Positions 33,451 to 49,100 of a stretch of DNA of 64,000 bases are shown here, piece by piece. Under the pieces are notes generated by a model. It ran no database searches. It saw only the letters and a program-made list of their open reading frames with translations, and had not been told where the DNA came from. The stretch spans positions 995,433 to 1,059,432 of the forward strand of contig NW_018396398.1 of NCBI RefSeq assembly GCF_000003195.3, written 5' to 3'. Both the position numbers and the translations under genes were made by a program. Within the stretch, counting starts at the first letter, position 1. The number at the start of each line of letters is the position of its first letter. The DNA comes from Sorghum bicolor. Taxonomy: Eukaryota > Streptophyta > Magnoliopsida > Poales > Poaceae.

Positions 33451-36400
33451 CCTCCACTTGAGCCTCACCTAGGAGTACCAACAGGTGCTTCCAAAATGGT
33501 TTCTTAGACTTTGGTGCATTAGGCGCAAACGTGCACATATCTTGCACCGAAACTAATACTCTCTCTAAGCACACCAAAGCGAGATTCCATATGACACACA
33601 TCATCAAGAAGTTCTATCGGCTGTGTCCAAATTAATTTCTAATCATATGTACGTTCCATGCAAACCGTGCATCTATCTTGCATCTAGATTAGTACTATCT
33701 CCAAATAGACCAAACCGAGCTTTCACTTGAGCCTTTTACCTCGGAGTACCATTGGGTGCGTCCGAAATAGTTTCTTAGCCTATGCAGCATTATGTGCAAA
33801 CCTTGCACCTATCTTGCACCGAAACTAACACTGTCTCCAAACAAACCGAAGCAAGATTTCGTATGACACATGTCATCTAGGAGTTCCATCATGTGTGTCT
33901 AGATTGATTGCCAAGCAATTTGGTATGTTCCCTGCAAACCGTGCACCTATCTTGCATCAAGATTAGCACTATCTCCAAACAGACCGAACCAAGCATCCAC
34001 TTGAGCCCCTTCACCTAGGAGTACCAACAAGTGCGTCCAAAATGGTTTCTTAGACTATGGTGCATTTCGTGCAAACTGTGCACCTATCTTGCACCGAAAC
34101 TAACATTGTCTCCAAATGCACCGAAGCGAGATTCCATATGACACACGTCATCAAGGAGTTCCATCGGGTGCATACAAATTGATTTCCAAGCATATGTTAT
34201 GTTCCATGCAAACCATGCACCTACCTTGCATAAGGATTAGCACTATCTCCAAACTGACCGAACCAAGCTTCCACTTGAACCTCTTCACCCAGGAGTACCA
34301 AATAGTGCGTCCAAAATGGTTTCTGAGACTATGGTGCATTAGGCGCAAACTGTGCACCTAGCTTGCACTAAAACTTACAATGTCTACAAACGGACCAAAG
34401 CAAGATTCCATATGACACACGTCATCTAGGAGTTTTATTGGCTGCATCCAAATTTATTTCTAGGCATATGGTATGTTCCTTGCAAATCATGCACCTATCT
34501 TGCATCAAGATTAGCACTATCTCCAAACAGATCAAACCGAGCTTCCACTTGAGCCTCTTCACCGAAGTACCAACAGGTGCTTCCAAAATGGTTTCTTAGT
34601 CTATGGTACATTAGGCGCGAACCATAAACATATCTTGCACCGAAACTAACACTCTTTCTAAATAGACCAAAGCGAGATTCCATATGACACACGTCATCAA
34701 GGAGTTCCATCTGGTGCATCCAAATTGATTTCCAAGCATATGGTATGTTCCATGCAAAATGTGCACCTATCTTGCATCAAGATTAGCACTATCTCCAAAC
34801 AGACCGAACCAAGCTTCCACTTGAGCCTCTTCATCTAGCAGTATAAACAAGTGCATCAAAAATGGTTTCTTAGACTATGGTGCATTAGGCACAAACTATG
34901 CACCTATCTTGCACCAAAACTAACATTGTCTCCAAACAGACCTAAGCGAGATTCCATATGACACACGTCATCTAGGAGTTCCATTGGGTGCGTCCAAATT
35001 GATTTATTAACATATGGTACATTCCATGCAAACTGTGCAACTATCTTGCATTACCACTGTATCCAAATAGACCAAATCGAGCCTCCACTTGAGCCTCTTT
35101 AACTACGAGTACCATCGGGTGCATCTAAAATGGTTTCTTAGCCAATGGTGCATTAGGTGTAAACCGTGCATATATCTTCTACCAAAATTAACAGTCTCTA
35201 AACAAACCGAAGCATAACACACATCATCAAGGAGTTATATCAGGTGCGTCCTAATTGATTTCTGAGCATATCGTATGTTCCATACAAACCGTGCATCTAT
35301 CTTGCATCAAGATTAGCATTATCTCCAAACAGACCAAACCGAGCTTTCACTGTAGCCCCTTGACCTAGGAATACCATCGGGTGCGTCCAAAATGGTTTCT
35401 TATCCTATGGTGCATTAGGTGCAAACCGTGCACCTATCTTGCACTGAAACTAACACTGTCTTTAAACGGACCGAAGTGAGATTCCATATGACACATGTCA
35501 TCTAGGAGTTCCATTTGGTGCGTCCAAATTGATTTCTGAGCATATGGTATGTTCTATGCAAATCGTGCACCTATCTTGCATCAAGATTAGCACTATCTCT
35601 AAACAGACCGAACCAAGCATCCACTTGAGCCTCTTCACCTAGGAGTACCAATAGGTGCTTCCATAATGGTTTCTTAGACTTTGGTGCATTAGGCGCAAAC
35701 CGTGCACATATCTTGCAACGAAACTAATACTGTCTCTAAGCACACCAAAGCGAGATTCCATATGACACACGTCGTCAAGGAGTTCTATCGGGTGTGTCCA
35801 AATTAATTTCTAAGCATATGGTACGTTCCATGCAGAGCATGCATCTATCTTGCATCAAGATTAGCACTATCTCCAAATAGACCAAACCGAGCTTTCACTT
35901 GTGCCTTTTACCTAGGAGTACCATCGGGTGCGTCCAAAATGGTTTCTTAGCCTATGCTGCATTATGTGGCACCTATGTTGCACCGAAACTAACACTGTCT
36001 CCAAATAGACCAAAGCAAGATTTTGTATGACACATCATCCAAGAGTTCCATCATGTGCGTCTAGATTGTTTTCCAAGCATTTGGTATGTTCTATGCAAAC
36101 CGTGCACCTATATTGCATCAAGATTAGCACTATCTCCAAACAGAACGAATCGAGCATCCACTTGAGCCCCTTCACCTAGAGTACCAACAAGTGCGTCCAA
36201 AATGGTTTCTTAGACTATGGTACATTAGGTGCAAACTGTGCACATATCTTGCACCGAAACTAACAATGTCTCGAAATGGATCGAAGCGAGATTCCAAATG
36301 ACACACGTCATCAACGAGTTCCATCGGGTGCATCCAAATTGATTTCCAAGCATATGGTATGCTCCATGCAAACCATGCACCTACCTTGTATAAGGATTAG

Positions 36401-39400
36401 CACTATCTCCAAACTAACCGAACCAAGCTTCCACTTGAGCCTCTTCACCTAGGAGTACCAAATAGTGCGTCCATAATGGTTTCTTTGATTATGGTGCATT
36501 AGGCGCAAACTGTGCACCTACCTTGCATCGAAACTAACATTGTCTCCAAACAGACCGAAGTGAGATTCCATATGACACACGTCATCTAGGAGTTCCATTG
36601 GGTGCGTCCAAATCGATTTCTTAACATATGGTACGTTCCATGCAAACTGTGCAACTATCTTGCATCAAGATTAGCACTATATCCGAACAGACCAAATCGA
36701 GCCTCCACTTGAGCCTCTTCAACTACGAGTACCATCGGGTGTGTCTAAAATGGTTTCTTAGCCTATGGTGCATTGGGCGTAAACCGTGCACATATCTTCA
36801 ACCAAAACTAACACTGTCACTAAACGAACTGAAGCAAGATTCCATATGACACACTACATCAAGGAGTTATATCAGGTGCGTCCTAATTGATTTCTGAGCA
36901 TATCGTATATTCCATGCAAACCATGGATCTATCTTGCATCAAGATTAGCTCTATCTCCAAACTAACCGAACCAAGCTTCAACTTGAGCCTCTTCACCCAG
37001 GAGTACCAAATAGTGCGTCCAAAATGGTTTCTTAGACTATGGTGCTTTAGGCGCAAACTATGCACCTATCTTGCATCGAAACTAAAATTGTCTCCACACA
37101 GACCGAAGCGAGATTCCATATGACAGACGTCATCTAGGAGTTCCATTGGGTGCGTCCAAATTGATTTCTTAACATATGGTACGTTCTATGCAAACTGTGC
37201 ACTATCTTGCAACAAGATTAGCACTATATCCGAACAGACCAAATCGAGCCTCCACTTGAGCCTCTTCAACTACGAGTACCATCGGGTGCGTCTAAAATGG
37301 TTTCTTAGCCTATGGTGCATTAGGCGTAAACCGTGCACATATCTTCAACCAAAACTAACACTGTCACTAAACAAACCGAAGCAAGATTCCATATGACACA
37401 CAACAACAAGGAGTTATATCAGGTGCGTCCTAATTGATTTCTGAGCATATCGTATGTTCCATGCAAACCATGGATCTATCTTGCATCAAGATTAGCACTA
37501 TCTCCAAACAAACCAAACCGAGCTTTCACTTGAGCACCTTGACCTAGGAGTACCATCGGGTGCGTCCAAAATTGTTACATATCCTATGGTGCATTAGGTG
37601 CAAACCGGTTAGCTATCTTGCACCGAAACTAACAATGTCTCTAAACGGACCGAAACGAGATTCCATATAACACATGTCATCTAGGAGTTCCATCTGGTGC
37701 GTCCAAATTGATTTCTGAGCATATGGTATGTTCCATGCAAATTATGCACCTATCTTGCATCAAGATTAGCACTATCTCTAAACAGACCAAACCGAGCCCC
37801 CACTTGAGCCTCACCTAGGAGTACCAACAGGTGCTTCCAAAATGGTTTCTTAGACTTTGGTGCATTAGGCGCTAACCGTGCACATATCTTGCACCGAAAC
37901 TAATACTCTCTCTAAGCACACCAAAGCAAGATTCCATATGACACACGTCATCAAGGAGTTCTATCGGCTGTGTCCAAATTAATTTCTAAGCATATGTACG
38001 TTCCATGCAAACCATGCATCTATCTTGCATCAAGATTAGCACTATCTCTAAATAGACCAAACCGAGCTTTCACTTGAGCCTTTAACCTCGGAGTACCATT
38101 GGGTGCGTCCGAAATGGTTTCTTAGCCTATGCTGCATTATGTGCAAACCTTGAACCTATCTTGCACCGAAACTAACACTGTCTCTAAACACACCGAAGCA
38201 AGATTTCGTATGACACACGTCATCTAGGAGTTCCATCATGTGCGTCCAGATTGATTTCCAAGCAATTTGGTATGTTCCCTGCAAACCGTGCGCCTATCTT
38301 GCATCAAGATTAGCACTATCTCCAAACAGACCGAACCAAGCATCCACTTGAGCCCCTTCACCTAGGAGTACCAACAAGTGCGTCCAAAATAGTTTCTTAG
38401 ACTATGGTGCATTAGGTGCAAACTGTGCACCTATCTTGCACCGAAACTAACAGTGTCTCCAAATGCACCAAAACGAGATTCCAGTTGACACACGTCATCA
38501 AGGAGTTCCATCGGGTGCATCCAAATTGATTTCCAAGCATATGTTATGTTCCTTGCAAATCATGCACCTATCTTGCATCAAGATTAGCACTATCTCCAAA
38601 CAGATCAAACCGAGATTCCACTTGAGCCTCTTCACCGAAGTACCAACAGGTGCTTCCAAAATGGTTTCTTAGACTATGGTGCCTTAGGCGCGAATCATGC
38701 ACATATCTTGCACCAAAACTAACACTGCTTCTAAATAGACCAAAGCGAGATTCCATACGACACACGTCATCGAGGAGTTCCATCGGGTGCATCCAAATTG
38801 ATTTCCAAGCATATGGTTTGTTCGATGCAAACCGTGCACCTATCTTGCATCAGGATTAACACTATCCCCAAACAGACGGAACCGAGCTTCCACTTGAGCC
38901 TCTTCATCTAAGAGTACAAACAGGTGCGTCAAAAATGGTTTCTTAGACTATGGTGCATTAGGCACAAAGTATGCACCTATCTTGCACTGAAACTAACATT
39001 GTCTCCAAACAGACCGAAGCGAATTCCATATGACACATGTTATCTAGGAGTTCCATTGGGTGCGTCTAAATTGATTTCTTAACATATGGTACGTTCCAGG
39101 CAAGCTGTGCAACTATCTTGCATCAAGATTAGCACTGTATCCGAACAAACCAAATCGAGCCTCCACTTGAGCCTCTTCACCGCAGTACCAACAGGTGCTT
39201 CCAAAATGGTTTCTTAGACTATGGTGCATTAAGCGCAAACCAAGTACATATCTTGCACCGAAACTAACATTGTTTCTAAATAGACCAAAGAGAGATTCCA
39301 TATGACACACATCATCAAGGAGTTCCATCGGGTGTATCCAAATTGATTTCCAAGCATATGGTATGTTCCATGCAAACCGTGCACCTATCTTGCATCAAGA

Positions 39401-42400
39401 TTAGCACTATCTCCCAACAGACCGAACCGAGCTTCCACTTGAGCATCTTCATCTAGGAGTACAAACAGGTGCGTCAAAAATGGTTTCTTAGACTATGGTG
39501 CATTAGACACAAACTATGCACCTATCTTGCACCGAAACTAACATTGTCTCCAAACAGACTGAAGCGAGATTCCATATGACACATGTCATCTAGGAGTTCC
39601 ATTGGGTGCGTCCAAATTGATTTCTTAACATATGGTACGTTCCATACAAACTCTGCTACTATCTTGCATCAAGATTAGCACTATATCCGAACAGACCAAA
39701 TCGAGCCTCCACTTGAGCCTCTTCAACTACGAGTACCATCGGGTGTGTCTAAAATGGTTTCTTAGCCTATGATGCATTAGGCGTAAACCGTGCACATATC
39801 TTCTACCAAAGCTAACACTGTCTCTAAACGAATCGAAGCAAGATTCCATATGACACACATCATCAAGGAGTTATATCAGGTGCGTCCTAATTGATTTCTG
39901 AGCATATCGTATGTTCCATGCAAACCGTGCATCTATCTTGCATCAAGATTAGCACTATCTCCAAACAGACCAAACCGAGCTTTCACTTGAGCCCCTGGAC
40001 CTAGGAGTACCATCGGGTGCATCCAAAATGGTTTCTTATCCTATGGTGCATTAGGTGCAAGTCGTGCACCTATCTTGCATCGAAACTAACACAGTCTCTA
40101 AACGGACCGAAGTGAGATTCCATATGACACATGTCATCTAGGAGTTCCATCTGGTGCATCCAAATTGATTTCTGAGGATATGGTATGTTCCATGCAAATC
40201 GTGCACCTATCTTGCATTAAGATTAGCACTATCTCTAAACAGACCGAACCGAGCCTCCACTTGAGCCTCTTCACCTAGGAGTACCAACAGGTGCTTCCAA
40301 AATGGTTTCTTAGACTTTGGTGCATTAGGCGCAAACCGTGCACATATCTTGCACCGAAACTAATACTATCTCTAAGCACACCAAAGCGAGATTCCATATG
40401 ACACACATCATCAAGGAGTTCTATCGGGTGTGTCCAAATTAATTTCTAAGCATATGGTACGTTCCATGCAAACCGTGCACCTATCTTGCATCAAGATTAG
40501 CACTATCTCCAAACAGACCGAACTGAGCTTCCACTTGAGCCTCTTCAACTAGGAGTACAAACAGGTGCGTCGAAAATGGTTTCTTAGACTATGGTGCATT
40601 AGGCACAAACTATGCACAAATCTTGCACCGAAACTAACATTGTCTCCAAATAGACTGAAGCGAGATTCCATATGACACACGTCATCTAGGAGTTCCATTG
40701 GGTGCGTCCAAATTGATATCTTAACATATGGTACGTTCCATGCAAACTGTGACACTATCTTGGATCAAGATTTGCACTATATCTGAACAGACCAAAACGA
40801 GCCTCCACTTGAGCCTCTTCAACTACGAGTACCATCGGATGCGTCTAAAATGGTTTCTTAGCCTTTGGTGCATTAGGCGTAAACCATGCACATATCTTCT
40901 ACCAAAACTACATTGTCTCTAAATGAAGCGAAGCAAGATTCCATATGACACACATCATCAAGGAGTTATATCAGGTGCATCCTAATTGATTTCTGACCAT
41001 ATCGCATGTTCCATACAAACCATGCATCTATCTTGCATCAAGATTAGCACTATCTCCAAACATATCAAACTAAGCTTTCACTTGAGCCCCTTGACCTAGG
41101 AGTACCATCGGGTGCGTCCAAAATGGTTTTGTATCCTATGGTGCATTAGGTGCAAACCGTGCACCTATCTTGCACTGAAACTAACACTATCTCTAAACGA
41201 ACCGAAGGGAGATTCCATATGAAATATGTCATCTAGGAGTTCCATCTGGTGCGTCCAAATTGATTTCTGAGCATATGGTATGTTCCATGCAAATCGTACA
41301 CCTATCTTGCGTCAAGATTAGCACTATCTCTAAAGACACCGAACCGAACCTCCACATGAGCCTCTTCACCTAGGAGTACCAAAAGGTGCTTCCAAAATGG
41401 TTGCTTAGACTTTGGTGCATCAGGCGGAAACCGTGCACATATCTTGCACCGAAACTAATACTGTCTCTAAGCACACTAAAGTGAGATTCCATATGACACA
41501 CGTCATCAAGGAGTTCTGTCGGGTGTGTCCAAATTAATTTCTAAGCATATGGTACGTTCCATGCAGACTGTGCATCTATCTTGGCTCAAGATTAGCACTA
41601 TCTCCAAACAGATCAAATCGAGCTTCCACTTGAGCCTCTTCACCGAAGTACCAACAGGTGCTTCCAAAATGGTTTCTTACACTATGGTACATCAGGCGCA
41701 AACCATGCACATATCTTGCACTGAAACTAACAATATTTCTAAACTGGCCAAAGCGAGATTCCATATGACACACATCATCAAGGACGGGTGCATCCAAATT
41801 GATTTCCAAGCATATGGTATGTTCCATGCAAACCGTGCACCTATCTTGCATCAAGATTAGCACTATCTCCAAACAGACTAAACTGAGCTTCCACTTGAGC
41901 CTCTTCATCTATGAGTACAAACAGGTGCGTCAAAAATGGTTTCTTAGACTATGGTGCATTAGGCGCAAACTATGCACCTATCTTGCACCGAAACTAACAT
42001 TGTCTCCAAACAGACTGAAGCGAGATTCCATATGACACACGTCATCTAGGAGTTCCATTGGGTGCGTCCAAATTGATTTCTTAACATATGGTACGTTCCA
42101 TGCAAACTGTGCAACTATCTTGCATCAAGATTAGCACTATATCCGAACAGACCAAATCGAGCCTCCACTTGAGCCTCTTCAACTACGAGTACCATCAGGT
42201 GCGTCTAAAATGGTTTCTTAGCATATGGTGCATTAGGCATAAATCGTGCACATATCTTCTACCAAAACTAACACTGTCTCTAAATGAACCGAAGCAAGAT
42301 TCCATATGACACACATCATCAATGAGTTATATCAGGTGCGTCCAAATTGATTTCTAAGCATATCGTATGTTCCATGCAAACCGTGCATCTATCATGCATC

Positions 42401-43170
42401 AAGATTAGCACTATCTCCAAGGAGACTAAATCGAGCTTTCACTTGAGCCCCTTGATGTAGGAGTACCATCGGATGCATCCAAAATGGTCTCTTATCCTAT
42501 GGTGCATTAGGTGCAAACCGTGCACCAAACTTGCACTGAAACTAACACTGTCTCTAAACGGACCGAAGGGAGATTCCATATGACATATGTCATCTAGGAG
42601 TTCCATCTGGTGCGTCCAAATGGATTTCTGAGCATATGGTATGTTCCATGAAAATCGTACACCTATCTTGCATCAAGATTAGCACTATCTCTAAAGAGAC
42701 TGAACCGAGTCTCCACTTGAGCCTCTTCACCTAGGAGTACCAACAGGTGCTTCCAAAATGGTTTCTTAGACCTTGGTGCATTAGGCGCAAACCATGCACA
42801 TATCTTGCACCGGAACTAACACTATTTCTAAACATACCAAAGCGAGATTCCAAATGACACATGTCATCAAGGAGTTCCATCGGGTGCATCCACATTGATT
42901 TCCAAGCATATGGTACGTTCCATGCAAACCGTGCACCTATCTTGCATCAAGATTAGCACTATCTCCAAATAGACCAAACTGAGCTTCCACTTGAGCCTCT
43001 TCATCTAGGAGTACAAACAGGTGCATCAAAAATGATTTCTTAGACTATGGTGCATTAGGCATAAACTATGCACCTATCTTGCACCGAAACTAACATCGTC
43101 TCCAAACAGACCAAAGCGAGATTCCATATGACACACGTCATCTAGGAGTTCCATTGGGTGCATCCAGATT
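33451..43170 (+). repeat. Diverged satellite block with 4-, 8- and 10-mer spacing
   Basis: A diagnostic B monomer (gatttcttaacatatgg) recurs at 36615, 37163, 39073, 39619, 40715 and 42075. The spacings of 548 and 1,096 bp are exactly 4 and 8 monomers; 546 and 1,360 bp are close to 4 and 10. Copies differ at many positions, and a longer duplication links 33464 with 37809 (4.35 kb). This is the least homogeneous part of the right array. Confidence 0.8.
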
Positions 43171-46100
43171 GATTTCTTAACATATGGTACGTTCCATGCA
43201 AACTATGCAACTATCTTGCATTAAGATTTGCACTATATCCGAACAGACCAAATCGAGCCTCCACTTGAGCCTCTTCAACTACGAGTACCATCGGGTGTGT
43301 CTAAAATGGTTTCTTAGCCTATGCTGCATTAGGTGTAAACCGTGCACATATCTTCTACCAAAACTAATACTGTCTCTAAGCACACCAAAGCGAGATTCCA
43401 TATGACACACGTCATCAAAGAGTTCTATCGGGTGTGTCCAAATTAACTTCTAAGCATATGGTACGTTCCATGCAGACTGTGCATCTATCTTGCATCAAGA
43501 TTAGCACTATCTCCAAATAGACCAAACCGAACTTTCACTTGAGCTTTTTACCTAGGAGTGCCATTGGGTGCGTCCAAAATGGTTTCTTAGCCTATGCTGC
43601 ATTATGTGCAAACCTTGCACCTATCTTGCACCGAAACTAACACTGTCTCCAAACAGACCGAAGCAAGATTTCGTATGACACACGTCATCTAGGAGTTCCA
43701 TCATGTGCGTCCAGATTGATTTGCAAGCATTTGGTATGTTCCATGCAAACCGTCTAACTATCTTGGATCAAGATTAGCACTATCTCCAAACAGACCGAAC
43801 CGAGCATCCACTTGAGCCCCTTCACCTAGGAGTACCAACAAGTGCGTCCAAAATGGTTTCTTAAAACTATGGTGCATTAGGTGCAAACTGTGCACCTATC
43901 TTGCATCGAAACTAACAATGTCTCCAAATGGACCGAAGTGAGATTCGATATGACACACGTCATCAAGGAGTTCCATCGGGTGCATCCAAATTGATTTCCA
44001 AGCATATGGTATGTTCCATGCAAACCATGCACCTACCTTGCATAAGCATTAGCACTATCTGCAAACTGACCGAACCAAGCTTCCACTTGAGCCTCTTCAC
44101 CCAGGAGTACCAAATAGTTCGTCCAAAGTGGTTTCTTTGACAATGGTGCATTAGGCGCAAATTGTGCACCTATCTTGCACTAAAACTTACAATGTCTACA
44201 AATGGACCGAAGCAAGATTCCATATGACACACGTCATCTAGGAGTTCCATTGGGTGCGTCAAAATTGATTTCTAAGCATATGATATGTTCCATGCAAATC
44301 ATGCACCTATCTTGCATCAAGATTAGCACTATCTCCAAACAGATCAAACCGAGCTTCCACTTGAGCCTCTTCATCTAGGAGTACAAACAGGTGCGTCAAT
44401 AATGGTTTCTTAGACTATGGTGCATTAGGCACAAACTATGCACCTATATTGCACCGAAGCTAACATCGTCTCCAAACAGACCGAAGCGAGATTCCATATG
44501 ACACACGTCTGTGTCATCTAGGAGTTCCATTGGGTGCATCCAAATTGATTTCTTAACCTATGGTACGTTCCATCCAAACTATGCAACTATCTTGCATTAA
44601 GATTTGCACTATATCCGAATAGACCAAATCGAGCCTCCACTTGAGCCTCTTCAACTACGAGTACCATCGGGTGTGTCTAAAATGGTTTCTTAGCCTATGC
44701 TGCATTAGGTGTAAACCGTGCACATATCTTCTACCAAAACTAATACTGTCTCTAAGCACACCAAAGCGAGATTCCATATGACACACTTCATCAAAGAGTT
44801 CTATCGGGTGTGTCCAAATTAACTTCTAAGCATATGGTACGTTCCATGCAGACCGTGCATCTATCTTGCATCAAGATTAGCACTATCTCCAAATAGACCA
44901 AACCGAACTTTCACTTGAGCTTTTTACCTAGGAGTGCCATTGGGTGCGTCCAAAATGGTTTCTTAGCCTATGCTGCATTATGTGCAAACCTTGCACCTAT
45001 CTTGCACCGAAACTAACACTGTCTCCAAACAGACCGAAGCAAGATTTCGTATGACACACGTCATCTAGGAGTTCCATCATGTGCGTCCAGATTGATTTGC
45101 AAGCATTTGGTATGTTCCATGCAAACCGTCTGACTATCTTGGATCAAGATTAGCACTATCTCCAAACAGACCGAACCGAGCATCCACTTGAGCCCCTTCA
45201 CCTAGGAGTACCAACAAGTGTGTCCAAAATGGTTTCTTAAAACTATGGTGCATTAGGTGCAAACTGTGCACCTATCTTGCATCGAAACTAACAATGTCTC
45301 CAAATGGACCGAAGTGAGATTCGATATGACACACGTCATCAAGGAGTTCCATCGGGTGCATCCAAATTGATTTCCAAGCATATGGTATGTTCCATGCAAA
45401 CCATGCACCTACCTTGCATAAGCATTAGCACTATCTGCAAACTGACCGAACCAAGCTTCCACTTGAGCCTCTTCACCCAGGAGTACCAAATAGTTCGTCC
45501 AAAGTGGTTTCTTTGACAATGGTGCATTAGGCGCAAATTGTGCACCTATCTTGCACTAAAACTTACAATGTCTACAAATGGACCGAAGCAAGATTCCATA
45601 TGACACACGTCATCTAGGAGTTCCATTGGGTGCGTCCAAATTGATTTCTAAGCATATGATATGTTCCATGCAAATCATGCACCTATCTTGCATCAAGATT
45701 AGCACTATCTCCAAACAGATCAAACCGAGCTTCCACTTGAGCCTCTTCATCTAGGAGTACAAACAGGTGCGTCAATAATGGTTTTGTAGACTATGGTGCA
45801 TTAGGCACAAACTATGCACCTATATTGCACCGAAGCTAACATCGTCTCCAAACAGACCGAAGCGAGATTCCATATGACACACGTCTGTGTCATCTAGGAG
45901 TTCCATTGGGTGCATCCAAATTGATTTCTTAACCTATGGTACGTTCCATCCAAACTATGCAACAATCTTGCATCAAGATTTGCACTATATCCGAACAGAC
46001 CAAATCGAGCCTCCACTTGAGCCTCTTCAACTACGAGTACCATTGTTTGTGTCTAAAATGGTTTCTTAGCCTATGCTGCATTAGGCGTAAACCGTGCACA

Positions 46101-49100
46101 TATCTTCTACCAAAACTAATACTGTCCCTAAGCACACCAAAGCGAGAGTCCATATGACACACGTCATCAAAGAGTTCTATCGGGTGTGTCCAAATTAATT
46201 TCTAAGCATATGGTTCGTTCCATACGGACCGTGCATCTATCTTGCATCAAGATTAGCACTATCTCCAAATAGACCAAACCGAGCTTTCACTTGAGCCTTT
46301 TACCTAGGAGTGCCATCGGGTGCGTCCAAAATGGTTTCTTAGCCTTTGCTGCATTATGTGCAAACCTTGCACCTATCTTGCACCGAAACTAACACTGACT
46401 CCAAACAGACCGAAGCAAGATTTCGTATGACACACGTCATCTAGGAGTTCCATCATGTGCGTCCAGATTGATTTGCAAGCATTTGGTATGTTCCATGCAA
46501 ACCGTCTAACTATCTTGGATCAAGATTAGCACTATCTCCAAACAGACCGAACCGAGCATCCACTTGAGCCCCTTCACCTAGGAGTACCAACAAGTGCGTC
46601 CAAAATGGTTTCTTAAAACTATGGTGCATTAGGTGCAAACTGTGCACCTATCTTGCATCGAAACTAACAATGTCTCCAAATGGACCGAAGTGAGATTCGA
46701 TATGACACACGTCATCAAGGAGTTCCATCGGGTGCATCCAAATTGATTTCCAAGCATATGGTATGTTCCATGCAAACCATGCACCTACCTTGCATAAGCA
46801 TTAGCACTATCTGCAAACTGACCGAACCAAGCTTCCACTTGAGCCTCTTCACCCAGGAGTACCAAATAGTTCGTCCAAAGTGGTTTCTTTGACAATGGTG
46901 CATTAGGCGCAAATTGTGCACCTATCTTGCACTAAAACTTACAATGTCTACAAATGGACCGAAGCAAGATTCCATATGACACACGTCATCTAGGAGTTCC
47001 ATTGGGTGCGTCCAAATTGATTTCTTAACCTATGGTACGTTCCATCCGAACTATGCAACTATCTTGCATTAAGATTTGCACTATATCCGAATAGACCAAA
47101 TCGAGCCTCCACTTGAGCCTCTTCAACTACGAGTACCATCGGGTGTGTCTAAAATGGTTTCTTAGCCTATGCTGCATTAGGTGTAAACCGTGCACATATC
47201 TTCTACCAAAACTAATACTGTCTCTAAGCACACCAAAGCGAGATTCCATATGACACACTTCATCAAAGAGTTCTATCGGGTGTGTCCAAATTAACTTCTA
47301 AGCATATGGTACGTTCCATGCAGACCGTGCATCTATCTTGCATCAAGATTAGCACTATCTCCAAATAGACCAAACCGAACTTTCACTTGAGCTTTTTACC
47401 TAGGAGTGCCATTGGGTGCATCCAAAATGGTTTCTTAGCCTATGCTGCATTATGTGCAAACCTTGCACCTATCTTGCACCGAAACTAACACTGTCTCCAA
47501 ACAGACCGAAGCAAGATTTCGTATGACACACGTCATCTAGGAGTTCCATCATGTGCGTCCAGATTGATTTGCAAGCATTTGGTATGTTCCATGCAAACCG
47601 TCTAACTATCTTGGATCAAGATTAGCACTATCTCCAAACAGACCGAACCGAGCATCCACTTGAGCCCCTTCACCTAGGAGTACCAACAAGTGCGTCCAAA
47701 ATGGTTTCTTAAAACTATGGTGCATTAGGTGCAAACTGTGCACCTATCTTGCATCGAAACTAACAATGTCTCCAAATGGACCGAAGTGAGATTCGATATG
47801 ACACACGTCATCAAGGAGTTCCATCGGGTGCATCCAAATTGATTTCCAAGCATATGGTATGTTCCATGCAAACCATGCACCTACCTTGCATAAGCATTAG
47901 CACTATCTGCAAACTGACCGAACCAAGCTTCCACTTGAGCCTCTTCACCCAGGAGTACCAAATAGTTCGTCCAAAGTGGTTTCTTTGACAATGGTGCATT
48001 AGGCGCAAATTGTGCACCTATCTTGCACTAAAACTTACAATGTCTACAAATGGACCGAAGCAAGATTCCATATGACACACGTCATCTAGGAGTTCCATTG
48101 GGTGCGTCCAAATTGATTTCTAAGCATATGATATGTTCCATGCAAATCATGCACCTATCTTGCATCAAGATTAGCACTATCTCCAAACAGATCAAACCGA
48201 GCTTCCACTTGAGCCTCTTCATCTAGGAGTACAAACAGGTGCGTCAATAATGGTTTTGTAGACTATGGTGCATTAGGCACAAACTATGCACCTATATTGC
48301 ACCGAAGCTAACATCGTCTCCAAACAGACCGAAGCGAGATTCCATATGACACACGTCTGTGTCATCTAGGAGTTCCATTGGGTGCATCCAAATTTATTTC
48401 TTAACCTATGGTACGTTCCATCCAAACTATGCAACAATCTTGCATCAAGATTTGCACTATATCCGAACAGACCAAATCGAGCCTCCACTTGAGCCTCTTC
48501 AACTACGAGTACCATTGTTTGTGTCTAAAATGGTTTCTTAGCCTATGCTGCATTAGGCGTAAACCGTGCACATATCTTCTACCAAAACTAATACTGTCCC
48601 TAAGCACACCAAAGCGAGAGTCCATATGACACACGTCATCAAGGAGTTCTATCGGGTGTGTCCAAATTAATTTCTAAGCATATGGTACGTTCCATACGGA
48701 CCGTGCATCTATCTTGCATCAAGATTAGCACTATCTCCAAATAGACCAAACCGAGCTTTCACTTGAGCCTTTTACCTAGGAGTGCCATCGGGTGCGTCCA
48801 AAATGGTTTCTTAGCCTTTGCTGCATTATGTGCAAACCTTGCACCTATCTTGCACCGAAACTAACACTGACTCCAAACAGACCGAAGCAAGATTTCGTAT
48901 GACACACGTCATCTAGGAATTCCATCATGTGCGTCCAGATTGATTTGCAAGCATTTGGTATGTTCCATGCAAACCGTCTACCTATCTTGCATCAAGATTA
49001 GCACTATCTCCAAACAGACCGAACCGAGCATCCACTTGAGCCCCTTCACCTAGGAGTACCAACAAGTGCGTCCAAAATGGTTTATTAAACTATGGTGCAT

